A stretch of 64,000 nt of DNA from Prinsepia uniflora. Its lineage: Eukaryota > Streptophyta > Magnoliopsida > Rosales > Rosaceae. The DNA lies in assembly GCA_032719365.1 (NCBI GenBank), contig CM064861.1:93756721-93820720 (forward strand), read 5' to 3'. Below, piece after piece: positions 51,428-63,404 of the stretch; position 1 is the first letter of the stretch, and each line of letters starts with the position of its first letter. The position numbers were made by a program, and so were the translations under genes. The notes under the pieces were generated by a model that was not told where the DNA came from, did no database searches, and saw nothing but the letters and a program-made list of their open reading frames with translations.

Positions 51428-53124
51428 ACCTACCTCCCTCAAAGAAATTTAGCCCTCAAAATTTCAAGTCACTAGGTGGGGTAGATCAACCAATTCTCCA
51501 GTAGGAATTAACATTTGTGAATCACTAAATTTCATAAACGCTAATATATACTAGATTTTCCCGCACATAAGAAATTCCTAAATTGTCATAACAAGTAATT
51601 ATACTCCTCAGAATATAGATTCAAACAATAATAGCAATCAAATTCTCGAATCAAAATAAGAGATACCCTACTACGTTCTTTCATCAAGATTCGAAAATCA
51701 TCTATCATAAATTAGCTAACTTCGAGAACTACCCAGATCAGCGCCTAAGTCATAACCATCAACGTCAATGATAATCAATCATCAATATCCTACATCAGCC
51801 ACGGTGATAAAAAATCACTACTTATCAGCGCACAACCATCAATCATAATATCAACACTACACATAGGCCAGCTCGATGACTACACTCACGCAATATCCGA
51901 GCCATGTTTGGGGACGTCACATGTAGCATCTAAACATACCACATACTTGGGAGCTGCACCCACACATTGCTTAGCCATGCCAATAATTACTCAATACCTT
52001 TAGATATGTTTGAAATTCAATTACTTCATTTAAGCTTGGCCTCTGCCAGCCAAACAAATTGAATTACTAACTCAAGCATGCACTATAACAAATAACAACA
52101 CAAGACATAACCATGTAGTTCAGTCAATCATATCCATCATAACCTCGACAATTTCATCATCTCTCGAGGTGAAAGTCTGCAACCACTTATGTTTCAAATC
52201 TTGTAACCACAGACCATGGTACTTGGAACCATGTCAACCACAACAATCCACACAATATTTCATATCACGAATACCAAGAACTCGCATACTCATATGGTGT
52301 CTCAACTTCACAAATCAAATCCGTAACTCAATACCTCGACTTACTAGGCCTCAAATTTCTAAATTCATACGTGTCAGGTTAACATAGCTTACTTAGACAC
52401 AACCATGAGAATAATCAAAGTTCAACTTAATAATTTAACCATCTAACGTGCAGTACTTAGATACTGATCTTAATAACCGAATTGCATCAAGCATTTCGAA
52501 AATGATTCTACATATCGTCCGAGTCACATTCAAGCACGCGTCACAATGACAATAATATAGCTCATACATTAGATCATACCAAGAAACCAATAATACTAAG
52601 TTAACACCGTCATCCTAAAGTCCATACCACAAGCACATTAATCACATACAATCTCATAACTACATTGAATCCAATTTCCAATTCAGCTTCCAATTTACTC
52701 CTTATATAAAAATATTACCTAACTTGAGTTCATTCTGAACTCCCATCCATTATGTAAGATCATATCCAACAAATTCACTTCCCATCTTCCTATCAAGGTT
52801 CTCCAATTCCCCCATTCACTATTTATCCTACTATTTAGATATCTAACCAACCACAAAACACTGCTCTTTCTTTTCTTTTTTTCCTGGATCTTCTTCTTTG
52901 TTTCATTCCCTACTATCCTACCAGTTTAATACTGATACAAGTAATTCCTCGAATTTCGAATTCTTTCGATATACACTTAACTGCTAATGCAACACAAATG
53001 TTTCGCTACATCCGAGGTTTCTATACTGCTGCACCTTCTCTCGTAGGGTTCTGAGGGTCATAGCCACCGTATCCATTTACTTTATGATTCTAATAATTTA
53101 TAAGCCTCATACTAGCATGGACCT
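51428..53124 (-). mobile_element. Non-coding interior of the family F element, cut by the Gypsy complex
   Basis: Begins ACCTACCTCCCTCAAAG, whose complement is a purine tract touching LTR F, just as in family A. The remaining 1.7 kb is AT-rich, with no frame resembling retroelement proteins. The opposite LTR and the primer site are not visible. The Gypsy complex starts at 53125. Confidence 0.6.
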
Positions 53125-53721
53125 TGTTTGATCCTGAAATGACCAACTCGATGAGACCCGCTGGGGGTTCTAGGACCAGCAGTGTGGTGTTTTGGGCCCG
53201 CTGAGGGCGTTGCTGTTCGGCAGGGATCCTGTAAAGACTAGACACCGGTGTGGTGCCGACCGAAGGGGCTCCGATGCCTAAGTTAGTATCTGAATGCCGA
53301 GAAACAAGTAAATACAGTGCTCTGGATCGGTTCTGAATCGCTTACCTTTGTGAAGGGTTACAGGGTATTTATAGTAGTCATAACTGCGGCAGTTGGGTTA
53401 CTGTTCCGGTAGGTGAGCCACTGTTCCGGTAGGTGAGCCACTATTCCGGAGTAGGTTGTGCCTTATGGCTGTGAGCTGTCTGACCAATCCTGGATATCCG
53501 GGGGAGGCGCCAGCTGGAGTCCCAACCTGCCTCCGTCAGGGAGTTAGTAGGGCAGAACTGGTTAGGTGACTGTCGCGGCCAGCTGTCGTCTGTCCATTGT
53601 CAGATGCCGAGTGGCTGATCTGCAGTTTGGTGCCGATCGGCGGGCCGTAGGCCGTGAGGGTGCCGATCAGGCGATCGGTCAGCGGCCTTCCTGTCCTGGC
53701 GGGTCCTGTGCTAGGGTGGTC
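53125..53721 (-). repeat. Family C LTR, left copy, end deleted
   Basis: From TGTTTGATCC to GGTGGTC on the plus strand. It matches the intact 596-bp LTR at 58995-59590 but lacks its last 19 bp or so (the LTR 5' end in element orientation) and has one additional 20-bp unit TGTTCCGGTAGGTGAGCCAC near 53402-53442. A TATA box (TATAAATA on the minus strand) lies at 53366-53373. Its deleted edge joins directly to the protease coding frame. Confidence 0.85.
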
Positions 53722-55746
53722 ACAAAGCTACCAGTGTCCACCAGGATCCGCCCAACATCGAAATTGGCGATCTGAGCGCGGATGATCAGCGGATCATCGT
53801 GGGGAAAGATAACTCCCTGTTCTTCTTCCTCGGAGAAGGTGATGGGCGTCCATCCCGCCCATGCGACCTTAGCAGTGCGTCCATCCTCGATGTTGAATAT
53901 TTGGTGGTTGGATGTCGTGGCGCGCAAGAAGTTCTTCTTAGCCCGATTGAAGGTGCAAGAGGAAGAGATGGTAGGGCCCCCACTGATCGTGTTGATTTGT
54001 GGCAGTCCCTGCACGGGGCGTGCATGCTGGAGGAACTGGTTGATCTTCCCTTCCCTTACGAGTGCTTCCACGATGTCACGGAAGGCCACACACTCATCGA
54101 TGGTATGGCCATTGAACTTGTGGTATTGGCAGTACAGGTTGGATTGGATGCCCGGGCGGGGGCCGGGTGGTCGTGCCCATGGTTTGGGGATTGTGCCCTC
54201 GATGCTCATCAGGACATTCTCGAGGGAGGTATTCAAGATGGAGTAGGTTTCATATTTTGAGGTGGGCCCCGTGTGGGGTTTGCCTGACTAGTGGTGGCCT
54301 GACCCCTGCCTCTTGTTGTGGTACTTGTCCCTCCCACGATGATCATTGTTGTATGTCCCCTTCCGCTTACCGGGATGCGAGTCGGATCGGTGGTCCGTGT
54401 GTGCGTTATTGGTTGGTGGAGGTGATTGTGCCTGCCGGTTGCTGGGAGGGGGAGGGCGTGCGCTATTCAGGTCAGGTCGGGGCGCGACCTGGGGAGAGTT
54501 GAAATGCTCCGCCTTGGCATGTATTGCCGCTTGCCGCATGAGCTCATTGTAATCGTCCCAGCCCTGGGTGAAGGCGTGGTACTTGAAGGTGGACTCCCGC
54601 AGCCCGTTGCGGAAAGCCCAGTAGGCGGCTTTGTCATCCGTCTCGTGGCATTTGGAGTACTCCAAGCTGAAACGAGAGGCGTATTGGCGTAGGGGCTCGC
54701 TATCTCCTTGTCGGAGGGTTCCCAAGTCCTCAGTCGTGAGCAGTCGATCCGTCTGGATCATGAACTAGTTTAGGAAGACCGTGTGTAAGCGGTCGAACGA
54801 GTCGATAGACTGTGGTTCCAGACGATAGAACCAGTTGAGCGCGGCCCCAATGAGGGTGGAGCTGAAGATTAAGCACTGCGCCTCGTCGGAGATATTTCTG
54901 AAGGCGAGCGCGGAGTTGTAATTGTTTATATGGGTGTCTGGGTCGCCATGTCCATCATATAGGGCAATTTTCAAGGGTTTGACCTCCGTCTCATGGCGGT
55001 ATCGCATGATGCGATCTGTAAAGAGACCAATGTTGGTCCGAGGCCGGGGTAGTGCCCCAGCCTTGGGCCTGGCGGCCTCCAACTCCCACACGCACTAGAG
55101 GAGTTCCTGTACCACCTCGTCTGATCGGTCGGGCCGATCCGTCCCGATCGGTCGGTCGTCGATTGGATGATTTGTGCCGCCGCCTCTGGGCTTTCCGGGT
55201 TGTGTCGGTCGCCGCCCAGACGAAGCCGTGGTTGAGCTGGCATTGTCCTTCAGCTGGTTCCTGCCGACCGGCGAGGAGGGGCTGCTTGGGGACTGGACAG
55301 AGAGCCGCGGAGGCTGTGTGGGTCGGCGTGCCGATCCAGACCGTGACCGGGCGCCCTGTGATAGTACGTGCATAGGCGGTTGTGCCTGGATGCGGGGGTC
55401 GTGAGTTGGGTAAGTCAGACGGTTGGCCGGGACCTGTGTCTGCCTCCGGTCGAGCAATTCGCGGGCGTCACAGTAAATCTGCGTTCCTGAGGGGCCCGGT
55501 AGGTCGGTCTGGTGGAAGAGCAGGCGGCCGGACGCTTCTGGTCGGCAGGTGTCACCGATCTCGACTCGGCAGGCATCGAATTCCTGCCGGCGCGATGCAG
55601 CGCCCAAGGCCCGTTTGGTTGCCTCCCGCTGCTCTTCTAGTTCCTCGCGTGTGGACTGCAAGATGGCCAGGGTGCTTCCATGCTGCTCCCCCCACACGTG
55701 GTTCCTGCTCTCGATGGCAGCGTTGCTTTTCCTGAGTTCGGCAACC

Positions 55747-55751
55747 TCCGA
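55747..55751. other. 5-bp target-site duplication of LTR H (left)
   Basis: TCCGA, repeated at 58801-58805, inside the gag frame. Confidence 0.9.
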
Positions 55752-58700
55752 TGTAACGACCCGTTCCAGAAACTAGGGTTAAGATAGTGATTAAGATGGG
55801 ATTAGTAAGCTTAATCGGTGGTTAGTTGGTCTCGTTGGGGTGGTTAGGGTAGAATGACGATTTTGTCCCTAGTCGGGCAAAAAGTGAACTTTTAGTTCGG
55901 GTGTTCCAATGGACTTTGATGGGTGACGAGGATGTAGGTTAGGACGTCAATAATCCATAGGCAGGTGGCACGCCTGATTCTGACCTCCGAGGAGGAAGTT
56001 ATGCTGTTCGGAAGATTGAGGGCATACCAGTAATTTGGCTAAATTAAGGGGGGAAAACGTTGACTTTTTGTACGAACGGGTTTTGGTCTGTTGACCTAAG
56101 ACCGTTAGGTAGATCTCGTCGTCCTGAGTTCGATGACAGGCGGCACGTATTCATCGGACTTACGATGTGCGAGATACGGGTCTAGAAAGGTAGTGGCAGA
56201 ACCGTAATTTTGAGTTAAAAGGAGGGGCAGTTTGGTCTTTTGTGCTCTGGAAATTGTGCAGAGAGAGGGCAGATGGACGGCTGGGATTGAGCCACTAGGG
56301 AGAGAATGGAGATGATGGTGACACGTGCTAAAGGTGTAGTGGGTTCTGGGGGGTTCTCGTGTGTGCACGGTCCAAATAATTGGGGTGCAACCGTGTAGTG
56401 TTCGTGGGTGTTCTTCGATCCAGAGTGAAACAAAGTGAGGCGGTGAGGAAAATTGAAGGGTGCTCGTGTGTGCTGATGATTTGTGAGTGTATGAGGGTGA
56501 TCGGAGAGTGAGAGGGAGCTAGTGAGCTTGTTGAGAGGTGCAGTGGGTGCGTGTGTGAGAGCTGTGGGTCACGGGAAATCCAGAGAAAACAGGGAGAAGG
56601 TGAGAGCTTGTGGAGGTGCAGTGGCCGTGGACGGTGCAAGTGAACTCGAAAGGAGGTTGAGACGGTTTTGTGGACCCCAGGGAACGCGCTGGCGAGTACG
56701 GCGGTGGACGATTTCAGGTAATCCCTCATCCCTGTGTATATGCTCTGTTTTGGCCGTGAACTTCAAATCGGAAGTCGTGGCTTGAGGGGTAGAATCGAAG
56801 AGTCTAGGGGAGTCTAGGGAGTTCAGTTGAGTCCAGGGTGTCTTTTGGTTGTGCTGCCGTGACGGGAGGTGCACGGTGGGGGTTAACACGACGGCGGGTA
56901 CTCTGTGTGCTCTGTTTTGCCGTCGATGTTCGAACCGAAAGTCGTGAAGTTCGGGACTGAGTCGAAGGTTAAGGTGAGTTGGGATAGGTTCAAGATGGTC
57001 CTAGGAAGAGTTTGGGATGGCCACCGTGATGGGAGGTGACCTGGGTGGCCGGGAAGGAAAACAGGGGAGTTCGGGCCTTCTGGTTTCGAGCTTGAGTCGA
57101 CGGTGTAGGGGCCGTGTCGAGGTCTAAGGAGGATGGGGATGGATAGAGTAGGTCTGGACGAAGCTGTGGGTGATAAGAGGGGTCGAATTGGTGGCCGGAC
57201 GGCGGAGATCAGTTCTTGCCGGTTCAGTATGCGGCGGCCGGTTCAGCACAGTAGACTCGAGGTTGAAGACGTACTGTAGCTGGCGCGTGAGGCCCACGCG
57301 TAGCCACTTTGGGCGGCGCGTGGGGCATTTTCTGGCGAACCTTCCAACATGGTTTTTGGTCTAGGTGTTATGACGAGTCTAATGGAATTGGTTCCGGGTT
57401 AATCGGACGTCGAATCGAAGTAGTTCCGCGAGGGTGAAGGCTTAGGGTCTCGGTTTATTATGTTTAGGATCCGGGGATTTTTGAGGAAAATTAGTGGACC
57501 TTCGTAGACGTGTTAGTGACGTACTGTGGTGGTTGTTGACAAGATCGGGAGTTCCCGAGGAAGCTGAGGAATGTACGAGACCTTCAGGATGCGATTGAGG
57601 GCTCGGTACTGTGAGTGGACCCTTTTCCTTAAACTCGAACATGCATAACTACTTTTCTAAATTGTTTTATATATGTGATTACATGAATTTTGGATTTATG
57701 ATGTGGTTTTATATCCTTGTACGGTTTTCGAGAAAGTAAGTAATTGGCACGTTTTACGAGAAATGTCGATTTCTGAAAATAAAGCTATGGTTTTGGGGTT
57801 TTCAAATGATAACTGATTTCTAATGATGATAACGAGACTTTGAAACATAATTTTTTATAATGAAGGTTTTCGGTTTTGAAAACGGATTTCGAGAATCGAG
57901 GGTTGGTTTTAAAGTTGGAAAGTGGATTTCCGGATTTGGGTTCGGAATGGCGGTTCTGGACGCTGGAAGGGCATCAGACCGGTGATTTCGGATTCGGGTT
58001 TGGAGATGGATTTGGAAAAGGTTTTCAAATGGTTTTGATTGGATTTGCTGGATCTGGTTATTGGGTTTAAAGACCCGGATATTGATTGACGGGGGACAGA
58101 CCCGGATTGGGTTTAAAGACCCGGATTGAGTTTAAAGACTCGGGAGTTTAAAGACTCGGATATATTGTTATTTCCCCCGTAGGCCTGTTGAGTTTAAAGA
58201 CTCGGGAGTTTAAAGACTCGGATATTATTGAGGCCTGGATTGAGTTTAAAGACTCGGATAGGTCCAGCAGGTTTGATCGGAAAATGATGATTTGACGTTC
58301 ATGGTTTATGATATGGTTTTATGGTGCATATGCTATGACTTCTATAACTGTTTTATAGTGTTTCTGTTTCTTATGATGTTTTATGGTGATTGATTCATAA
58401 CTGTTTCGATAACTGGGTTATGCATGTGGTTTTCAAAACGGAGGGTAAAACTCGGTTTTCTTATAAAATGGTTTTAGAACTTTCTTTTATTCTGGTCCAC
58501 TCACACTTTCTGTTTTAAATTGCCCTCCAGGTCGTGGAGCTAGCGCGGGGTCTTGACGTCAAGGCAGTGTCTGAGGCATAGAAGTCACGTGAGGGATCCC
58601 GGAGTGCTTTAAATTTTTCCGCGTGCGTGTATCTAGTTTATCGCTTTTCTTTTCTGTGAATTTGGCACTATGCTCTGTAAACTTTTAACTTCGGGATATG

Positions 58701-58800
58701 TGACATAGTTTTTCCTGCGTCTGACTGTGTTGTGTCGGGGTGTCAGACGGGAGCACGATTTACCTCGGTTTTTGGGGTGAAACTAGGGTGGGTCCTGACA
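55752..58800 (+). mobile_element. Solo LTR, family H (3049 bp), inserted in gag
   Basis: Runs from TGTAACGACCCGTTCC to GGGTGGGTCCTGACA with exact TCCGA duplications. Motifs follow the superfamily order: modules at 55960 and 56135, the GCGCGTG block at 57271-57326, the pair 57611-57621 with 58494-58504, and the terminal stem 58719-58748. A stretch at 58060-58260 repeats GAGTTTAAAGACTCGG. No coding content; the open frames are chance frames. Confidence 0.92.
58076..58260 (+). repeat. Degenerate GAGTTTAAAGACTCGG repeats in LTR H
   Basis: Eight or so copies of GTTTAAAGACYCGG follow one another with variable spacing. The position between the two partner motifs is the same as that of the 50-bp hairpin array in LTR A and the 70-bp array in LTR F, so this LTR segment expands different tandem repeats in different families. 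Confidence 0.7.
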
Positions 58801-58805
58801 TCCGA
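58801..58805. other. 5-bp target-site duplication of LTR H (right)
   Basis: TCCGA, matching 55747-55751. Confidence 0.9.
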
Positions 58806-58975
58806 CCGGAGGGTCCTCAGCATCTCGAGCATGTCCTCGGAAGGCTGGCTGGCTAGGGTTCGGTTGCGATCTCCCTGAGGGGTGTTGTTAAGCTCACCGT
58901 CATCCCGTTCGGCAGACATCGTTCGTCGGCAGAGGGTTGAGTCAGGGTATGTGAGCTGGTGAGTGCTTACAGATT

Positions 58976-58992
58976 TCCCACAGAGGGCGCCA
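58976..58992 (-). other. Gypsy primer binding site
   Basis: The minus strand reads TGGCGCCCTCTGTGGGA, 2 bp inside the LTR. TGGCGCC-type primer sites are common in plant Ty3/Gypsy Tat and Athila elements. Its place, between LTR and gag start, fixes the element as minus strand. Confidence 0.8.
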
Positions 58993-58994
58993 AT

Positions 58995-59590
58995 TGTTTG
59001 ATCCTGAAATGACCAACACTATGAGACCTACTGGGGGTTCTAAGACCAGCCGTGTGGTGTTTTGGGCCCGCTGAGGGCGTCGCTGTTCGGCAGGGATCCT
59101 GTAAAGACTAGACACTGGTGTGGTGCCGACCGAAGGGGCTCCGATGCCCAAGTTAGTATCTGAATACCGAGAGGCAAGTAAATACAGTGCTCTGGATCGG
59201 TTCTGAATCGCTTACCTTTGTGAAGGGTTACGGGGTATTTATAGTAGTTATAACTGCGGCAGTTGGGTTACTGTTCCGGTAGGTGAGCCACTGTTCCGGA
59301 GTAGGTTGTGCCTTGTGGCTGTGAGCTGTCTGACCAATCCTGGATATCCGGGGGAGGCGCCAGCTGGAGTCCCAACCTGCCTCCGTCAGGGAGTTGGTAG
59401 GGCAGAACTGGTTAGGTGACTGTCGCGGCCAGCTGTCGTCTGTCCATTGTCAGATGCCGAGTGGCTGGTCTGCAGTTTGGTGCCGATCGGCGGGCCGTAG
59501 GCCGTGAGGGTGCCGATCAGGCAATCGGTCGGCGGCCTTCCTGTCCTGGCGGGTCCTGTGCTAGGGTGGTCGGTCGATATGGTATCAACA
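58995..59590 (-). repeat. Family C LTR, intact (596 bp)
   Basis: In element orientation it runs from TGTTGATACC to GGATCAAACA. It has the primer site and gag on one side and a purine tract (GACTTAGGGGACTTA, 59591-59605) on the other, so it serves as 5' LTR to one element and 3' LTR to another. A TATA box lies at 59236-59243. Confidence 0.88.
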
Positions 59591-60000
59591 TAAGTCCCCT
59601 AAGTCTTTGACTGAGGTGGATTTCCTCGGTCGAGGACTTGTGATGCCGGCGGGTGAGGTTCGTGGAGTTGACCCACTGCACCCGCTTGGCACGTCGCTTG
59701 CCGAACTAGACGGTGTTTCCCCACCAAAAACTTGAGGGGACCTAACCCCAGATCCAATGTTTGACTCTGACTCTGACATCTACAAATTACCAAAACAAAG
59801 AAGCTACAACTAAGCACCTAAGCTACGACACACATGCTGAGCAGGGATGCCGTTTGGCAGAAATTATACCTGTAATATTCGCTCGGTCGAATTGGTCTCA
59901 CGTGTCTCCTTTCCTCTCGGCAGGCTCCAATTCAGTCGGCACTTGCAATTACTCCACAGATGCTCTGAGTAAAAAGTGAAAAAGTCAAAAGCTTTCGCCC

Positions 60001-60008
60001 CTTTTATA
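60001..60008 (-). promoter_or_regulatory. TATA box, minus strand
   Basis: The minus strand reads CCTATAAAAGGGGCG. A Ser-rich open frame begins about 220 bp downstream, at 59779, so this is probably a retroelement promoter. Confidence 0.5.
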
Positions 60009-60190
60009 GGCCCCTGGCTTTCCTCGAGATGCGCGCCTCCGATCTGACGGTCACTAGGCTGATACGGCCACCTTTCGGATATGGATACGACCTTGTACTG
60101 TATGCCCATCGGTATCTTACATTCCCACCTATGTACATACGTACGTACACCTACCAGTGTACATCACTACCGCATGCCGATCGGAGCCTC

Positions 60191-60270
60191 TCGGCACCTT
60201 TCCCGACGGCATGCTTCCTCTCTCCATCGGCACCTTTCCCGACGGCATGCTTCCTCTCTCCATCGGCAAG
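60191..60270. repeat. 36-bp tandem duplication
   Basis: TCGGCACCTTTCCCGACGGC begins at 60191 and again at 60227, with a partial third unit at 60263. The two full units are identical, so this duplication is recent. Confidence 0.9.
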
Positions 60271-60559
60271 CACACGGCGACCGATATGTACCCGTCATTT
60301 CCCTTCAGGCGCCTCTCCACGATCTTTCGGTCCGAACGGTGGGCACCTTGCGAAACTCGGCAACGGGGACTCTTTTCACATCGGACATACGGGACACCTC
60401 CTCGGTCCAAGACTTGGGGGGCTACTAGGGATACAGGGTGCAGCGCCCTGGTCGGTCGACAGGCACCTGCCGTCATCACAAGTCCTCGACCGAGGAAATC
60501 CACCTCAGTCAAAGACTTAGGGGACTTATGTTGATACCATATCGACCGACCACCCTAGC

Positions 60560-60564
60560 ACAGG
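60560..60564. other. 5-bp target-site duplication of LTR B (left)
   Basis: ACAGG, repeated at 63400-63404, within family C LTR sequence. Confidence 0.9.
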
Positions 60565-63399
60565 TGTAACACCCCGGAAATTCGTAGATTGTAATATTGT
60601 AATTTAATGTATGAATTGACGATTTTACCCCTGTGGATTATGGCCAATTGTTGAATTTTTCGTTCATGGGTCAAATGGACTTTGACCAGTGACCGTGACG
60701 TAGTTCGGGACGTCACGAGTTCACAGACAGGTGGCACGTCCAGTTCGGACGATCAGGGAAAAAGTTATGACTATCGGAAGTTCAGGGGCATTACCGTAAT
60801 TTGGACGAGTTAGGGGAAAAAGTTGACTTTTTGATGTACCGGGAATTTTCACACGACCCGAAGACCGTTAGATTCGTCTCGATGCCCTGAGTACAACGAC
60901 AGGCGGCACGCGTGAAACGGACATCGGATGACCGGTTGTGGGTCACGGAAGTTGGAGGGCATTTTGGTAATTTCTGCCCTGAGGGCATTTTGGTCTTTTG
61001 CACAGTTACTGTAGCAGCAACCGTGAAAACAGGGCACACAGCCATGCCGTGGTGTTTGTGGGCGTGCAATTGTTTAAACACTGAGTGGACGGATTGTGGG
61101 ATTTGTTTATGCAATTTGAGACGTTGGGAGTGTGGTTGTGGTTGTTGCAGGCCACGGGAAGAATTAAAAACTTTGGTTGTGCTCTGTGTGCGGGAGGCAG
61201 TGTCCAGTGTGTCTGTGAGTGTCTCCCGCGGGTGTTGGACCCCTTGATCGATTAACCGCGCAAGGGGAATGAGTGACGGGTTCATTGGAGTCTGTTTGAG
61301 ACTGAGGAACTGTGAGAGACTGAAGAAAAACCGTGAAGAACCGTTTCGGGTTTTTGGGGGGAAAACTCCGAATTCAATCTCTACGGGTTTTGGGGTCGAT
61401 CTAAACACTGGGGAAGCTTTCTGGGAGTAGCAGAAACCTAACCGTGCAAGATTCGAAGAGTGTGATCGAGGAATTGCCCAGGAACCCAAGTTCCAGTTCT
61501 GAGAAAAACCGATTTGGAGGGAAAATCCGAGTTCAATTTCCACGGCCTTTTGGACGAAACCAATCACTGAGTAAGCTTTCTGGGAACTTTTGGAACCTTT
61601 CCATATCGAAATCGACGACAACCAGCCACGGAGGAGCTGGGACGGTGACCGCCGTGTACAGAGGAAATCGCAGCGTTTGGACGGCTACTTTCAGGTGATG
61701 TTTCGTTCAATTGATGGTTCTATTTTGTTAGTCTAAGTCCTAGTATGCTTCTGTATAAATTAATTGGACAATGGTGATAGTTTGGAGGTGTTCTGAGGTT
61801 TGACCCGTGTAGCTTTTCGGGTTTGGATAGGATGGTTGAAGGCTTGTCGAGTTGATTTGTGGACTGAGAACTGTAATTAAATGACTTTAGAACATGTTAG
61901 AATCAAGAAGGAATGAAATTAAGTTGAAATGGACGGTTAATTAATCAGGTCACCCCGCGGGTCGCAGACCCAAATTACAGTAAAACGGGCAAGGACGGTG
62001 ACACTGTAGCAGTGACACTGTAGCAGCGCGTGACTTTCACGCGCAGCCACTTTGGGCGGCGTGTGAGGGCGCGTTGGGCACTATCTCGGATCACGGTCAA
62101 CATGACTTTTAATCCTTTCATCATTTTGGACATTTTCTGTGATATAACCATGTTGATTTGAGATAGTGAGGAAGGTCAGTTTAGGGCCGGATGTCTCGGG
62201 AAGCGTGTTGGCCGGCTTTCCCGAACCGGTTCCTGTTTTGGACTTTTTGAGGGTATTTTAAGGACCTTTTATTACACTTGTGTGTGATTGGAAATGACAG
62301 GAAACTTACGTTAATTCCGGAGACAAGTTCGTACGCGCGTTATTCGCAGCGGGAGCGTACTGTGAGTGGGCCCGTTTTTATTAACTCTTGCATGCATAAC
62401 CGTTTTCATTTCTGTATATCTAAATGTGTGCGTGATTGATTAATGGATTTTGATTATCTCGATTTACGGCTGTGACACGTTTTACGGTGTTGGGCTGAGG
62501 CCCGTTTTACGGAAAATGAATACTGTTTTATACTGTATATATCTAGTTACATATACTTGTGGATACGATGACTATCTTGGGTACTGCACTGTATAATCCA
62601 CCGTATGATATGGTCTCCTCCGGATGTGGTACCCCGGAGCGGTCACGGTGCATTGCCTGCGAGGGGTCATGCTACGGAGGTGTCGGACCGTAGGATGACT
62701 CAGGAGCAGGATTACTATTATTTGACGTCTGGGACGTCGAGCGTCTGGGACGCTGGGCATCTGGGATGCCATAACCGAACTGGGTTCGGAGTTTGGACTC
62801 GGGATTTGAGACCCCGGGTGGCACGCGTAGCCTTGGAACTGTGACCACTATTGGACGTCAGGGACGTCGGACATCTGGGATGTCAATATCGGTTGTGTAT
62901 GGTGCAGTAGCTGGGTTTATATTACATTTCTGACTTAATATGATACTTGTGATATATTACATGTGTTTATGGCTTTTAAATACTGATGCATGCATGTTTG
63001 GAAAACGGAGGGGTAAATTATATTTTACTTATTATACTGTTTTTACAAACCTGAGTTTCGGCCCACTCACCCTTCATGTTTTGGTAATCCCTCCAGGTCG
63101 TGTTGCTGAGGTTGGTGAGGACCCCGAGGCTGAGGCATAGATTTTGTACTGCGCACCTAATCCCCTGTCGGGTCGGATCACCCGCAGGATTTTCCTTTCT
63201 AGTGTCGTGCTCGGATTTGTATTTTAAATTGTATCCCTTGTCTGACATCTGTTAAATTTGGACTATGTATGACCTTTTAATTCGGACACATATGCATTTA
63301 AGTTTTTAAGGCTAAAATCGGGACTTTCGGTTCGGGTGTCAGACGGGAGCAGGGCACGTCCCCTTGTGGTCCCCGGGGGATCGGGGCGAGTCCTTGTCA
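60565..63399 (+). mobile_element. Solo LTR, family B, intact (2835 bp)
   Basis: Runs from TGTAACACCCCGGAAATTC to GGGGCGAGTCCTTGTCA with exact ACAGG duplications. It holds modules at 60726 and 60898, the GCGCGTG/CACGCGC block at 62026-62044, the pair 62362-62372 with 63060-63070, CATGCATGCATG near 62990, and the terminal stem 63240-63344. A diverged duplication of about 130 bp occupies 61320-61600 and makes a chance 276-codon antisense frame. This copy is the reference for the split B LTR at 12324-42711. Confidence 0.92.
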
Positions 63400-63404
63400 A
63401 CAGG
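63400..63404. other. 5-bp target-site duplication of LTR B (right)
   Basis: ACAGG, matching 60560-60564. Confidence 0.9.

Larger units (their letters stand above)
53722..58919 (-). pseudogene. gag: Ty3/Gypsy (Tat-like) gag and start of protease, interrupted and truncated
   Basis: Encodes a retrotransposon capsid protein running into protease. The start at 58919 follows the primer site by 57 bp. An N-terminal 38 codons are separated from the rest by LTR H (55752-58800); when the insertion and one duplication are disregarded the frame continues exactly. From 55746 down, one frame shows the Gag core (about 55000-54450), a basic, Pro-rich linker, a zinc knuckle of form C-X2-H-X4-H-X4-C near 54140-54110 with the GHTIDEC signature of Tat-type elements, and the protease active site LVDTGS near 53740. 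The frame then runs into LTR sequence. TAG stops interrupt it at 55095, 54765 and 54288. Reverse transcriptase, RNase H and integrase are absent. Not functional. Confidence 0.85.
59591..60528. mobile_element. Family C interior fragment between inverted LTRs
   Basis: Both ends carry the same 55-bp sequence in inverted orientation, including the purine tract and the adjacent CCTCGGTCGAGGACTTG palindrome. Between them, in minus orientation, are a TATA box (60001-60008), a leader and an open frame from 59779 that starts MSESESNIGSG and runs into the LTR. A second purine-tract-like CAAGACTTGGGGGG lies at 60408-60421. Ser-rich starts like this occur in plant Gypsy-type gag-like proteins, but I do not assign it. 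Confidence 0.55.

Noticed and set aside
53782..55735. Plus-strand frames opposite gag
   Set aside because: They are shadows of the GC-rich gag frame on the minus strand, which has clear Gag and protease motifs.
60791..61621. Antisense open frame of 276 codons
   Set aside because: It lies wholly inside solo LTR B, antisense to it. Its length comes from a diverged duplication in the LTR, and it shows no known domain.
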